In this document: piece after piece, positions 1 to 9,284 of the stretch
Numbering within the stretch: position 1 is the first letter of the stretch
Layout of the letters: each line of letters opens with the position of its first letter
Assembly: GCA_016165875.1 (NCBI GenBank)
Contig: JABBOT010000082.1
Coordinates: 5,197,168-5,261,167 of the forward strand
Length of the DNA stretch: 64,000 bases
DNA from: Acanthopleura granulata
Taxonomy: Eukaryota; Mollusca; Polyplacophora; Chitonida; Chitonidae
Direction: 5' to 3'
Program-made: the position numbers and the translations under genes
The notes under the pieces: generated by a model
Databases searched by the model: none
What the model was told of the DNA's origin: nothing
The model's input: only the letters and a program-made list of their open reading frames with translations

Positions 1-830
1 CCTTGATGTTGAGCTGGACGTCCATGACCACGCAAAGGTAGATGTTCAAAGCGCCCGCCGCCTCGACCGTTCTCGATGCGCAGCCGGCTAACGTATAGCT
101 GGTCGTCGTCCGTGGAGCGGAGGTCAAGCCACAAGGCACACTTAGTGGTTAAGAAGTCACCAAGGGATACGTCCGCCAGCGTTAGGTTTCTTGCGACTAT
201 GGCCACTTCGGGATGGCGCTTACAGCCGGCTGCAAAGAACTTATTTGCTTCATCCCACTGCTGCGATACGCGCAGGCCTTGGGTGTTCAGCCGTTTGGGG
301 CTCCCTGGATTGTCACCTCCACCTTGATTATTTTGGGGTTGTATATAGCCTCGGGGTTCCGCCGGGACGCCGCTCTTGCGTCCTCGAACAGGATCAAGAT
401 GCCTTTCATGCTGCCCTAGGGCATGTTGAGGTTGATGGGGCTGCAGTTGTTGAAGGTTTGCTGGTATTCGAGCCTGTCCCTAGCCCTGACTGGTAGAATG
501 GCATATGGCTCTCCAGCAACTCGAAGTCGGGGGGGGGGGGAGGTTATCGGTTGCCATAGGCCAGTGCAACTGCTTCCTCTTTATTCTCAGCCCCGACCGG
601 GATTGGGGTGACATTCTTGTTGCGACTTCTTTCTCTCCTGAACCGTCTCCAAATGGTCCATGTAGCAGTGGTAGACGTCGCAGTTATCGATCGACTTCAC
701 CTCATTGAGGCTGATATTGATTACGGTCTTCTTTACCACAGCCTTTCGTCGGTGTACGTTTGAAGTTTTGGTTATTGAACGTTGGACCGCTAATGTTCAA
801 TAGCCAACATAGCAGACTTTGATTTAGATA
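1..830 (-). pseudogene. Gene A: broken structural-type protein, C-terminal part cut by window edge
   Basis: Read on the minus strand, coding-like segments succeed each other in changing frames. One near 710-610 contains ISLNEVKSIDNCDVYHCYMD. One near 480-320 contains MPQGSMKGILILFEDARAAS and IYNPKIIKVEVTIQG. One near 205-75 contains LWLDLRSTDDDQLYVSRLRI. One at 45-3 contains GALNIYLCVVMDVQLNI. The order fits one protein read 830 to 1. The last switch is a frameshift at about 70-50. A run of twelve G (529-540) sits where another frame change falls. The alternating short hydrophobic and polar strands suggest a beta-rich protein, possibly a capsid-type subunit; this is inference. The gene runs divergently from gene B and continues beyond base 1. 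I recognise it as part of a multi-copy family but cannot name a characterised member. Confidence 0.55.
768..807. promoter_or_regulatory. 13-bp inverted repeat between divergent genes A and B
   Basis: The arms ttggttattgaac (768-780) and gttcaatagccaa (795-807) match at 12 of 13 positions around a 14-base loop. The hairpin lies at the head of two divergently oriented gene remnants. It could be an operator, part of a shared promoter, or a leftover of a small rearrangement. It is the clearest local palindrome in the element; any function is inferred from position only. Confidence 0.35.
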
Positions 831-2002
831 ACCCACCGTTTGACCATGACTGTGTAGACGACGATGAAGAGACTGTTCGCATCGGCATCGGCTCCACTGG
901 GACTCATGTTGCTGAATCAGGAGTTTCTCCGCTCAGGGGTAGACTACTACAACGCTATAGCGGAGATGGACCTCACCCCCTCAACTGGCCGAAACAGAAG
1001 TAAGTTTGAGCTCGTCGGCAGGCGTTTGCGTTTGAAGGCACTTCTCGACCTCACGTTTATCAACTCTCTGACAGGAAAGCCTTTCTCACTCTCAGCCATA
1101 AACGGAGAGCGGGGGGGGGGGGCTGCCATCAAAGAAGTTCCGGGGTGCACCTAATGGAAAACGGGGACTCCAAGAACGCGCTGCCGGCACAGGTTGTTGA
1201 AGCCGTCCAGACCGCCGGTAAGATGTAGCGAGAGGCAGCTGCTGACATCGATACTGTCGAGATTCAGCACTTAGGGGCGGTTGCGAAGAAAACCGAAAAT
1301 GCAGTTCAGATTATGGAGGCAAGCTTCAGGAATGAAAGCGCCATCGATGAGATCCTTGCCACCAAGGACCGATTCTTTCAAAGCATCTCAGGCCAACATA
1401 TCAACAACCTCGATAAGCTCTCAGTCCTCGATGAAGATATCTCTCGGGAAAAGCGTGAACTGGATGAGGGAGAAGCCGCAAGTGTTGATGAATTCAATAG
1501 GCGCCGTATTGCTGAACGGCTACGTGACGTTTAGGAAGAGAGGGCGGCCAGCCTTGAGGCGCTTCGACCACCAGACATGAGCTCCGCTCTCAGGTCAGCC
1601 GCATCCGGGATACAGTCAACCGCATCCTTCATGAGGACACAACCCTTGCCGAACGCATACGCACCCTCTTCCGCGAGGAAGGCATCACAATCGCGTCGAT
1701 GTTCACTGCGATCGGAATAGCGATATCCGCATTGGTGAGCGCCTCCAACACCACCTCCTGAGCCAACCGACAAAGGCGGTCTGAAGGAGTGGGTAAAAAA
1801 GCACCTACGGGTCCTGGGCAGGCTTCCAGCTAAGCTCGCCGTTAAAGGCGCTGCCGCTCTCCCAGGTATTATAGGGAGGATCGCCTCATGGCTCCTCGGC
1901 GCATTAGTCAAGGCCGTGAACTGGATTGCCTAGAATACTTGGGCTCTGGTTGTCGACATAGTTAGACTCATGTACGCATGCGTTCTTCCACATCTAGCGT
2001 AA
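812..2002 (+). pseudogene. Gene B: coiled-coil membrane protein, broken by frameshifts and stops
   Basis: The frame opens at about 812 with an acidic stretch (DFDLDNPPFDHDCVDDDEET). It then moves to the frame beginning at 864, which carries ELVGRRLRLKALLDLTFINS. After a run of twelve G (1111-1122) a long, charged, probably coiled-coil segment follows (1150-1560; for example VLDEDISREKRELDEGEAAS). A change of frame leads to the segment RIRTLFREEGITIASMFTAI and a first hydrophobic helix (about 1690-1750). After a further break there is an amphipathic stretch (GGLKEWVKKHL) and a second hydrophobic region (PGIIGRIASWLLGALVKAVN). An in-frame TAG follows at about 1930, and the natural stop is at 2000-2002. 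The architecture is soluble head, coiled coil and paired membrane helices at the C-terminus. It converges on gene C with a 28-base gap. The family is recognised as repeated in invertebrate genomes; its role is unknown. Confidence 0.6.
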
Positions 2003-2030
2003 CCAGATCAGTCAAAGCCCGAGGACGAGG

Positions 2031-3304
2031 CTAAGTATTACATAACGCCAGTTTCTCCTCATGGTGCTCTCTCGGTGAAACTGGAGTCCTCGGTGAAGTC
2101 TTCTCTGGCACAGCGGGCACGGTTCTAGGAGCTAATGGAATCGGTACAGGCAATACAGCTGGCTGCGCCTTAACGATGCTTGTGTCCAAAGTCGAGGGCG
2201 TGTGAACTATCGAGTTTACATCTCCGTTGACCTGAAGTTTTAGATGTGCTGTGGCTATGACGATCTGTTTGTTATAGCCACCAGTTTTTCTGATTCGTAG
2301 GTCCATATTGCTTGGCGCCATGTAGAGTCCAACGCCAATCTCATAATCCACCTTGGAGCGAGCGTACCTCAGGACGTCCAGGTACCACTGTATTGCCGAG
2401 GGCTGATCAACTGGTCTCGCTTTGGTGTCTTTGACCTTAGCTACGAACTGCTTCTGCGCATCAAAAGCCGTGCTTACCGTGCGTACGATACTGCTGCAAG
2501 TCTATCCCTATTCTCCGAGGGTGGCCAAAACATAAGTTCGAATGGTGTCCTTCACGCGTTCCACAGCTGCCTGGTTATACCCTTCAGAATTTTCGAGGAT
2601 GAAGGTGGCCCATGCTTGATTGGCCTTGCCCGCTTACGAGATGAGATCGATGTGGAACTTTTCTGGTGTTCGCTGGAATGACATGCGGCTAGGATCGTAG
2701 TCATATTACGATTTCAGGTATTCTGTCCTCGTGACATAATAATGAACCGTGCCTAGCCCGTGGTTTCCACTTCTTTTTTGCTGCTAATCTGTGTCTGAGG
2801 AGACCGGAAACTCGGCACAAGTTCGCTCGTTTGCCCTCCGGTCGTAGGCGTTGTCTCTCGGGCTACATGCATCGTCTTGAGGAAGTGGCGGTTTAATCTG
2901 TTCCAGAAAACGGCGCACTTGATAGTACACGGGGAAGGGGCATACAGAGTTGCTTAGTTGTGTAGTGTTTGCTATAAGGTGATTCTCGTTTGACAGCTCA
3001 CAACCGGTCGTAGCGCATCTTTGAGCTGATTCTGCCACCAGGCCATGTGTTGCGTGTGCCATTTCTCGGCTAATGAGTCGCTGTTGATATTTGGTAAGGT
3101 GTAGCGTTCAAACGCCTTTGAGAAAGTGACGTCGGTCGCACCCTGCGAGTCGTCCTCGCTGGGATGTATCACCACTATTTCACTCGGCTCCTCAATCCCT
3201 TTACTCGAAGAATATATTTCACCAACATGGTCATGGGTTACCTTCCTACTGAATGAAAAACCTTTATCAAACATATTGCTGAATGTGTTTGTTACAGTTA
3301 GCAA
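2031..3304 (-). pseudogene. Gene C: broken soluble protein, convergent with B and divergent from D
   Basis: Read from 3304 downwards, one frame runs to about 2980 (it includes SDSLAEKWHTQHMAWWQNQL). Around 3060-2990 it passes by a frameshift into a second frame, which stays on register to the TAA at 2031. The second frame is interrupted by at least four in-frame stops (about 2784, 2708, 2636 and a close pair near 2505-2495). Between them clear coding text remains: RMSFQRTPEKFHIDLI, GKANQAWATFILENSEGYNQ, AIQWYLDVLRYARSKVDYEI, GVGLYMAPSNMDLRI. The C-terminus is rich in proline and polar residues (about 2140-2050). The protein would be about 420 residues, mostly helical by appearance, with no membrane segment. 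Known function: none that I can name. Its partner genes suggest a virion or assembly role, which is inference. Confidence 0.6.
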
Positions 3305-3311
3305 TGTTCAA

Positions 3312-3953
3312 CATGGACGCAGTGTCCTCTTCCCAACAGGTCTGGACAATGAAGAAGGCCATTACTAGATCGCCCTAGTTGATATGACCTTGTTCCCACC
3401 TTTGGCGAATATTGGCACCGAACCACATTTCAGGTTGAACGATAAGTCGATAGTCGTGCCACGCGTCTATTACACCGTCTGTGCCCTTGACGAAGAAGTG
3501 TTCCAAACTCTGGGTGCTACACTGAAAATGAATAGGGCTAATGGGCGCGTGCGGCTGGAACTGGCCAAAAACAATGTTATCAGTTTGTTAGATCTAGCTG
3601 ATGCCCTGGGATTCTCAGACGCAAGAGAACCCATGGGTGGAATAAATGAAGGAGACAAACTACCCAAACTGACCCCTCACAAAGAAATATTTGTCCACCT
3701 AGACGAAGTGAGCGCGTCCGAAAACAACTCCGCAGTGTCTACCAGGATTACAAGTCGCTCTACTCTTCTCAGGGCAGTCGAGGGATTCCACTAAGGCATG
3801 AACTCCGGAAAGACGGTGGCATTTGCCAATCCACAGTGCAAAAGACTCTCGGCTGGCTTCGTGTCGCAGTTTACTGTAAGACTGTTAAACAATTGTGGTC
3901 AACCTCTAGATACGACATGCTTAAGCGCAATTTTACACCTTCGCAGGCGTGAT
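3312..3953 (+). pseudogene. Gene D: beta-rich structural-type protein with an in-frame stop
   Basis: A start region with a methionine at 3312 is closed by a TAG at 3370. The main frame opens at 3384 and runs to a TAA at 3792-3794, then continues in the same frame from 3798, so the break is a nonsense change and not a shift. Recognisable text includes VFQTLGATLKMNRANGRVRL, ADALGFSDAREP, KEIFVHLDEV and SAGFVSQFTVRLLNNCGQPL, ending with AILHLRRR near 3950. The closing pattern of small beta strands and a short basic tail is typical of the repeated family I recall for this element. It starts within about 10 bases of the 5' end of gene C, on the opposite strand, and ends on top of the start of D2 (TGATG around 3951-3954). 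A minor capsid or spike-base function is possible but not shown. Confidence 0.55.
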
Positions 3954-4719
3954 GGACACCGTGGGCCTTATCGGATCTGTCAGATGTCAATGGTTTTAAA
4001 CGGCAAGGCGTGGATGGACGGATTTACGCCTTCTTATTCCAGCGAGATGTTTATACACGAAAGAAGGTGCCGTCAGGGGGATCCGGAGAATCTCGGAACT
4101 TTCCTGAACACATGTGGATATCGAAGTCCCGAATGCGCTCCGCAAACTCACCCTGGTTTTATCTGATGATCCTGAGAATAAGATATGGGGTCTCGTTAAA
4201 TCGGTTGATCTCAAGTGGCACATTGAACTGGTTGTGACCACGAACCAGGTGCAATCATCACAGGGTGGTGTTGGTCAGAAGGTTTTGAATGATGGTACGG
4301 CTTACCTCTCGTACACGGCCTTGGGAGATTAACTTCATGTGAGGATACTGCCGAATGAGGACCATGCGATCGGAGGAAGTCCAGATACAACATCTTATCT
4401 CGATATCAACTCACCATTTCGTGCGTTTGACGCGGTTCCCCCGCATTCCATAATCATTCTGGATATTATATTTGGTGATAGTTCAGTTTCCAAGCCCTTC
4501 CACATCCTTCCTGGCTTGAAGACCGGATGGCTGCAAAGGGATGTTGATAAAAGCGTAACGATGGTTGTAAAAATGCTTCCGGAAGGAGCTCATCAAGTTG
4601 AGATGGCAGACAATGTCGTGGCCGCTGCGGCACAAATGGTGCGAGTGAACCGAATAAATCTAGAGCATGGCCTTATGTTGAAACGGTTAAAAATAAGTTT
4701 TAAACCCATGTCCCATTAA
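3952..4719 (+). pseudogene. Gene D2: about 255-residue protein, interrupted by stops and a compensated shift
   Basis: The ATG at 3952 opens a frame that is closed after 15 codons. The original reading appears to pass through another frame (WMDGRIYAFLFQRDVYT, about 4010-4060) and back to the first frame by 4114. From there the text is continuous to the TAA at 4717-4719 except for one in-frame TAA at 4330-4332. Coding text includes NALRKLTLVLSDDPENKIWG, KSVDLKWHIELVVTTNQVQS, TSYLDINSPFRAFDAVPPHS, SIIILDIIFGDSSVSKPFHI and ADNVVAAAAQMVRVNRINLE. No membrane segment is evident. The sequence looks like alternating strands with a helical C-terminal third. The start overlaps the end of D, and a 32-base spacer separates it from E. 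I do not recognise a characterised homologue. Confidence 0.55.
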
Positions 4720-4751
4720 GAAATAAACATTCTAACGACGTCTACATAAAG

Positions 4752-5404
4752 ATGGCGCAACTGTATCCAACACTAGATCCATGTCCCCCCCAACCCCGTC
4801 TGAGGATCTGCACGAGGATAGATTACAACATATTAACTCTGAAAAAAGAGTTAGAAGGCGAGAGTGATGCAAGAGCTGCTTTATGCAAAAAATATCAGCG
4901 GACAGTCAACGTAGTTGATGGTATTGATACCGTGCTACTCACAGCAAGTATGGGTCTTGGGGTCGCAGTACTTGGAGTGTTGTCCACGATAATTTCTGCT
5001 TCTATAGCTATAGGCATGGAGGGAACGGCCTTAATCTGTGGTCTTCTCAGCTGGGTGGGTAAGTTTGTAAGACTGTCCGTCAAAGGTAACAACACAATGA
5101 AATTCGCTTACTGGCTGAGAGTAAGTTTAATACCATCACAGACCACCTCTCTACAGCGCTGATTGACGGTAAGATTTGGGATACCGAGTTTCGGTTATTA
5201 CTCGGTAAAGTGGAGAAGTACCAAGAAATGAAACAGCAGATTCGAGCGGGCACAGCACATAACTCGATTTCTTTAGATAAGAAAACGAAAGAAAAGTTAG
5301 TACAAGGGGCACGGGAAAAGGCTCGCGCTCCCCTCATCCAAAACTATCCAACAATTGAGCTACTCGACAGAGAGGTGGGATCCCGGAGTTCGATATACTT
5401 GTAG
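4752..5404 (+). pseudogene. Gene E: small membrane protein with coiled-coil tail, one frameshift
   Basis: The ATG at 4752 follows an A-rich leader. Residues 1-50 are charged. Residues 55-100 form two hydrophobic helices (TASMGLGVAVLGVLSTIISA and a following IAIGMEGTALICGLL). The frame then breaks between about 5085 and 5125. The sequence resumes in another frame with KFNTITDHLSTALIDGKIWD and a coiled-coil-like stretch, VEKYQEMKQQIRAGTAHNSI, up to the TAG at 5402-5404. Without the break the product would be about 215 residues. I recognise this protein type (basic N-terminal helix, glycine-rich hairpin in the membrane, helical tail) as one of the most frequently repeated in cnidarian and lophotrochozoan genomes; its function is unknown. 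It is packed between D2 and F in the same direction, as if co-transcribed. Confidence 0.65.
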
Positions 5405-5428
5405 CATTACTTGCAAGTCGGCTATAGG

Positions 5429-5686
5429 ATGTGTCCATCACGTTTATCCAATATTCTCACTCTGACCGCAATTGGGGTGAAGTGGGGGTTAGCTGTATAT
5501 AGTATACACAAACTTTACAATGATGTACAAGGCCAGACAGATGAAATCACCAGACTCTATGATAAATTAGATGATCTAATTTGGTCTGGGTTGCCAGGCC
5601 TCAATGGTAAAATAGATGAGGTGGGTCGCCAGACTCCAACCGACAGATTAGCTGAAGTCTCCTATAATATTGATTTGTTGAAGTAG
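5429..5686 (+). CDS. Gene F: short membrane-anchored coiled-coil protein, apparently intact
   Basis: An 85-residue frame runs from the ATG at 5429 to a TAG at 5684-5686. The same frame is open upstream to a TTG at 5411. Residues 8-27 are a single hydrophobic helix (LTLTAIGVKWGLAVYSIHKL). The rest is a charged helical segment (YNDVQGQTDEITRLYDKLDD), then a loop (GLPGLNGKIDEVGRQ) and a final amphipathic stretch. It sits 24 bases after gene E and is the only unbroken gene of the element, which may reflect its short length and not selection. A small single-pass protein of this design could be a holin-like, virion membrane or assembly factor, but nothing in the sequence decides between them. The right side carries no further secure gene. 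Confidence 0.55.
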   Translation: MCPSRLSNILTLTAIGVKWGLAVYSIHKLYNDVQGQTDEITRLYDKLDDLIWSGLPGLNGKIDEVGRQTPTDRLAEVSYNIDLLK

Positions 5687-5689
5687 AAA

Positions 5690-6480
5690 AATGCAAAACC
5701 CTTGTCACATCTCGCCTATGTCCCGTAGAGTTTTAATTTCTTTTTCATTTGTGCCATTTGGGACTCCGGAGGTCTTTTCCCATGGGGAAGTGCTTCCCAG
5801 AGGCCTATTGAAACTGGTCGCACATGTTAGGCTTGTAAACCTTCTGCAATACCACACCTGTCCTCGGGCTGAAGCAGACTAGCAGTTTGAACCCCTACAT
5901 GTGAGACAGGCGTGACTGACGAGTACCGTGTTGGTCTTTGGGAGATCCCACTGCTCCACCCGCCGTTCGAGTATCTTAGCTGCGAAGTCATAAATATATA
6001 CCTCCCAGACCCTCTTGCATATATTGATCGCAAAAAGTATCAATCTTATATAGAAAGACACGCTGATAAGGAATATCACGTTAGTCTTCGTCCAGAACGA
6101 CTATTTTCGCTGAATTCCGCAAATAAAAATATATTAGTCATTAATCCCACAATACCATGAGGTAGACATGGCGCAGATACTGAGAGCTCGGTTCACATTG
6201 AAAATCGGTAATATAGCCTCCATATGCTTCTATGTTTACACCCCCTAGTTGTAGACTATTTTATCAACCGTTAGAACTGAGGAACTAATATATGGCCAGT
6301 GCTTTTACTCAGTCCTGGTATACGCATAAATAGGTCAAAAGCCTTATATATAAGCATAATATCAGCACGTGTTATATAAAGCGAACCTGGAAGTATGTGA
6401 GTTCTGGGCTATACAGTGCGCATAATACGGGTAGGTAATACCTGCTGGCCTTTAATCTTTAATCGATATAGTCGGCTTCG
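5690..6480. other. Right flank of the element, no secure gene
   Basis: G+C falls and TA-rich motifs (tatata, tatataaa) increase through this stretch. One open frame on the plus strand (5912-6160, 82 codons; it contains EYRVGLWEIPLLHPPFEYLS) could be the remnant of another element gene. It has no matching neighbour or recognisable domain, and I rate it no better than one in five. No terminal inverted repeat or target duplication is visible, so the element's right border cannot be placed exactly. Confidence 0.3.
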
Positions 6481-6491
6481 GCCTGCATTAT

Positions 6492-6782
6492 CTACACAGC
6501 CTGAAGACACTTGCCGATTTTGGCTAGGTTGACTTTACAGTAGCCCCTTCCCTCCCCAAACAGCTTTCCCCCGCAGTCTCTTGAGTGTATTTTCCCAAAG
6601 AACCTCGGGGGAGGGGGAGGGGGAGATTCATAGAACAATCGTATGTACTCGGACAGCTTATTTTCTCGTTCACAAACCCGACAGACTTCCATTTCGCTCT
6701 GAACCCACTTCCCGAAAGACCTACAGGGCACGGTGATTTTGCTGCCCTTACGGAGCCAAGTGAACCTTACAGAAATCCCCAA
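6492..6782 (-). CDS. Unrecognised open frame beside the element
   Basis: A 96-codon minus-strand frame contains VCRVCERENKLSEYIRLFYE, a proline run (ESPPPPPPRFF) and a cysteine- and glycine-rich end. The proline run comes from a GGGGGA tract on the plus strand, which weakens the case. If the GTAAGT donor of the frame at 6935-6831 is real, this could be a downstream exon of the same gene, but no good acceptor was found. I do not recognise the product. Confidence 0.2.
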   Translation of the reverse strand: MGISVRFTWLRKGSKITVPCRSFGKWVQSEMEVCRVCERENKLSEYIRLFYESPPPPPPRFFGKIHSRDCGGKLFGEGRGYCKVNLAKIGKCLQAV

Positions 6783-6830
6783 GGCAGCTTTTACCGCAGA
6801 GATCTGTTGAGCTTAAGGTGAGCCACTTAC

Positions 6831-6935
6831 ATGTGTTGTGTCTTTTGGGCATGTTGGATGTACTGGTATATCAGGAATAGCCTGGGTATCTTTAAAAGAG
6901 CAAAGCACGGCGGGCGAGGGTGGTGAGCCGTTCAT
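6831..6935 (-). CDS. Candidate first exon, 35 codons ending at a GTAAGT donor
   Basis: Read on the minus strand, an ATG at 6935 opens 35 codons (it starts MNGSPPSPAVLCSFKDTQAI) and ends exactly at the hexamer GTAAGT (plus-strand ACTTAC 6825-6830). The frame would close a few codons later if unspliced. No upstream promoter element or downstream exon was confirmed. Because GTAAGT is expected about sixteen times per strand by chance in 64 kb, the call rests on the coincidence of start, open frame and donor. Confidence 0.25.
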
Positions 6936-6964
6936 GGGGTTTTCCTATATGCCTGGCTTTTCTT

Positions 6965-7280
6965 TTGTTCAGCCTTAGACTTGTGGGTTTCTTTTATCTG
7001 TTCCTTCACAGGTTTCCTTCTTTGTTCCTTTGTTCAGCATCAGGCTTGTAGTTTGCTTTAATTTGTTCCTTGACAGACTTGCTTGTTTGTTCTTTCATTC
7101 GTTCATTCACACACTCGCATATATCTTTTTTTTTATTTCCAGACATGTACTTTTCAGTTTTCCTTGTTTGCCCATTCACAGACACTTAGCTTTCTGTTTT
7201 GTTCACTCACACGCTTGTAGGCTTTTTTGCCTGCTTATTCAGAGAGAGGTGGGTATCTTCCTTTCTTCATTCACAGATAA
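6965..7280. repeat. Degenerate satellite, unit about 35-40 bases (ttcattcacagacttg..)
   Basis: The motif 'ttcattcacagacttgtag' followed by a T- and C-rich spacer recurs about eight times with many changes, for example ttcagcatcaggcttgtag, ttccttgacagacttgctt, ttcattcacacactcgcat and ttcactcacacgcttgtag. It creates a spurious open frame. The same unit appears again at 14095-14240, so it is a shared satellite family. Confidence 0.6.
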
Positions 7281-7339
7281 TTTTATGATGGTGACCTTCT
7301 TTTGCTGTTTCCTGTGTTTCTGTTATTTCCCCTTCTGAA

Positions 7340-8497
7340 AATAGGGTTACTGCCAAACTCTCTAGAACACAAGATAACGCTATAGTTTACTCAATGACCA
7401 TAGCCTATTGTAGAGTTGCTGTATACTCCTAGCCTGTTCTATGTGAATGAGGTTAATTTATCATAACAGGAAGATATTACGCAAGAAGCGACTTTCACGT
7501 TCTCGATTTACCCTCAACCAAAACGGATTTTAATAGATTTGTTGCGGATGATCACTGCATGGGGAACTTACAAACGTTTTCTAGGCAATGTATATGCGCA
7601 ACACATGTAAAGGAATTGGCTTGGTTTTTCTATCAAGGCATAACATTCAATACTACAGTAGACTGATTGTTCGCAATTAAACCATCGTCTCACATCAGCT
7701 TATGTGACCAAGATACTGTAAAGTGAAGAGGGAGAAAACGCATAGAACGTTCAGAATACAATGACCAAAGGCTTCAAAATCAAATTCTAATTTTCAAAAT
7801 CGACTTCCGTAAATTATGTCTTGCCAAATAAAAAAAGAATGATGTCACTGACAACAGAATAAGTCAGCATACTTATGCAATACTATTAAATTTGAAACGA
7901 TAGATTTTCATATGGTACCACAAAGGTTAACCCCTCTGTAGATACCAACCACAACGTTCTACAAACCAGCAAACATTACTAATCTACAAAACAAAAAATG
8001 GTTAGATCAACGACAATATTTACAGGGAAACACAACATTGCTGACACAGAAATTTGTGCAGAAAAGCAAGGAGTGATAAGGTAAATTCATACATTTTCAT
8101 ACACACGGGTGAGAGTGAAACGGTAGCCAAGAGAAATGCACGATAATAATCTGTAAATGTCATGTTGTTAAAACTTGAAAACAAGGGTAACGCGACTTCA
8201 AAAATTTCAATGCATATTTTCGTTTTCATATTTTTTATGCCCGTATAAATAGACAGTTAGCACAGCTTCGATCCAGAGGGTATGCATGACTAAATACGGA
8301 TCAAGTTCGATTGACTTGATTTTACAGACAGTGTTAATTTTAACTCCGTAGAACGCCAGGACTGGTCCGTAAAACGTCAAATATTCTTCTCCTGTCAAAT
8401 TTAGATCTTAGTTATTTCCAATTTGGGCTACATAACAGAACCAAGCATCAGCTGTTATGGTCTAGCTGTCTTGAATTAACCAAAAATGGCTGGATAT
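7340..8497. other. Gene-free AT-rich stretch
   Basis: No supported gene, RNA or repeat was seen. Short frames on both strands have no splice context or recognisable content. Confidence 0.4.
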
Positions 8498-8705
8498 GGC
8501 TCATACATGGACTGATGAAGAAAGAACGTAAACCATGCTGTATGTCTCCACACAAAGCTTGCTGTCAGAGGGGTAATCCGATGCGGGACAATCACTTTCC
8601 ATTGGTTCCATAAATAACAGCACTTTGGTAAAACTAACACGGAGCGAATTACCTTGCAGGGTCTTAAAGGAAAGAGGTATGAGAAGGGCAATACAGTGCG
8701 CGTAA
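8498..8705. repeat. Dispersed repeat family 1, copy 1
   Basis: This stretch aligns with 12030-12235 in the same orientation. The best-conserved block is 'ccatgctgtatgtctcc' followed by 'acaaagcttgctgtca'. Later matches include 'cgggacaa' and 'ttggtaaaactaacacg' against 'ttggtcaaactgacacg'. No terminal repeats or coding frame are evident. The two copies differ by many substitutions and small gaps, so they are old. Confidence 0.6.
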
Positions 8706-9127
8706 TGTTAAGAGCAAAAGTGGGCATCGTTTAAGCTCTGAGGCCGGCGGGCCATGGTCCCAGCTAAGCTTGCAGGTTAACAGCTCTGAGTCATCACTTT
8801 TTCTAGCATAGAACCTGGTCGTGTCTTCTGCGCTGTCCTCAAAAATGTCAAATTTGTACAAGACAAAAGTACGTGTCCTGTGACCAGTAAGTAATTTAGA
8901 CTCCATACATCATTTTGCAAGAATAATGCCTTGGCAAATGGTTATTTTCAAATCACTTGGCGGTTGCTAGTCTGGACTCGGCTGCTTTTCCCATAATTAA
9001 GGTCACCTCGCTTTTCACATTCATAGCTAGTAGTTAGTTAGTTCATTATGAAAAGAACAATTTAAGTTAAGGCTCCCCCACAAATTTGTCAATTGCCATT
9101 TTTACGGTGTATATCTTATTGATTTCA

Positions 9128-9284
9128 GGGGCCGGCGTGGACGAGGGTTTTACCACGCCAGCGGGGCGTAATGGCCCACGTGCCTCTCACCAATGCGGTC
9201 GCAGTGAGTTTCCTATATTGCCGACCACCTTCATATAACTGAAATATTCTTGAGTACCGCGTAAAACACAAATCAAATAAATAA
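9128..9284 (+). repeat. SINE family 1 copy, internally deleted
   Basis: The tRNA-related head retains 'gcctctcaccaatgcggtcg' and 'cagtgagtt'. It jumps directly to the 3' part 'ccgaccac..catataactgaa' and the tail 'attcttgagtaccgcgtaaa', with the final 'caaataaataa'. The middle (hydroxyproline-like GC-rich box found in full copies) is missing. Confidence 0.7.

Larger units (their letters stand above)
1..5686. mobile_element. Decayed multi-gene virus-like mobile element (Polinton/Maverick-like by layout; name uncertain)
   Basis: Seven closely packed gene remnants fill this stretch on both strands (A-, B+, C-, D+, D2+, E+, F+), with spacers of about 8 to 70 bases and no introns. That density and the higher G+C contrast with the AT-rich, repeat-laden DNA that follows. 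Three products are small membrane proteins with helical or coiled-coil regions; the others look like soluble, possibly structural proteins. I recognise the set as a protein group repeated many times in lophotrochozoan and cnidarian genomes (recall, not a search). Nearly all reading frames are interrupted, so this copy is dead. The left end lies outside the window. The right end falls somewhere between 5690 and 6480, with no terminal repeat seen. Polymerase, integrase, ATPase and protease genes are not visible, so assignment to Polintons is inference from gene density, mixed strands and protein types. Confidence 0.6.

Noticed and set aside
7030..7338. 102-codon Phe/His-rich frame
   Set aside because: It is produced by the degenerate satellite at 6965-7280.
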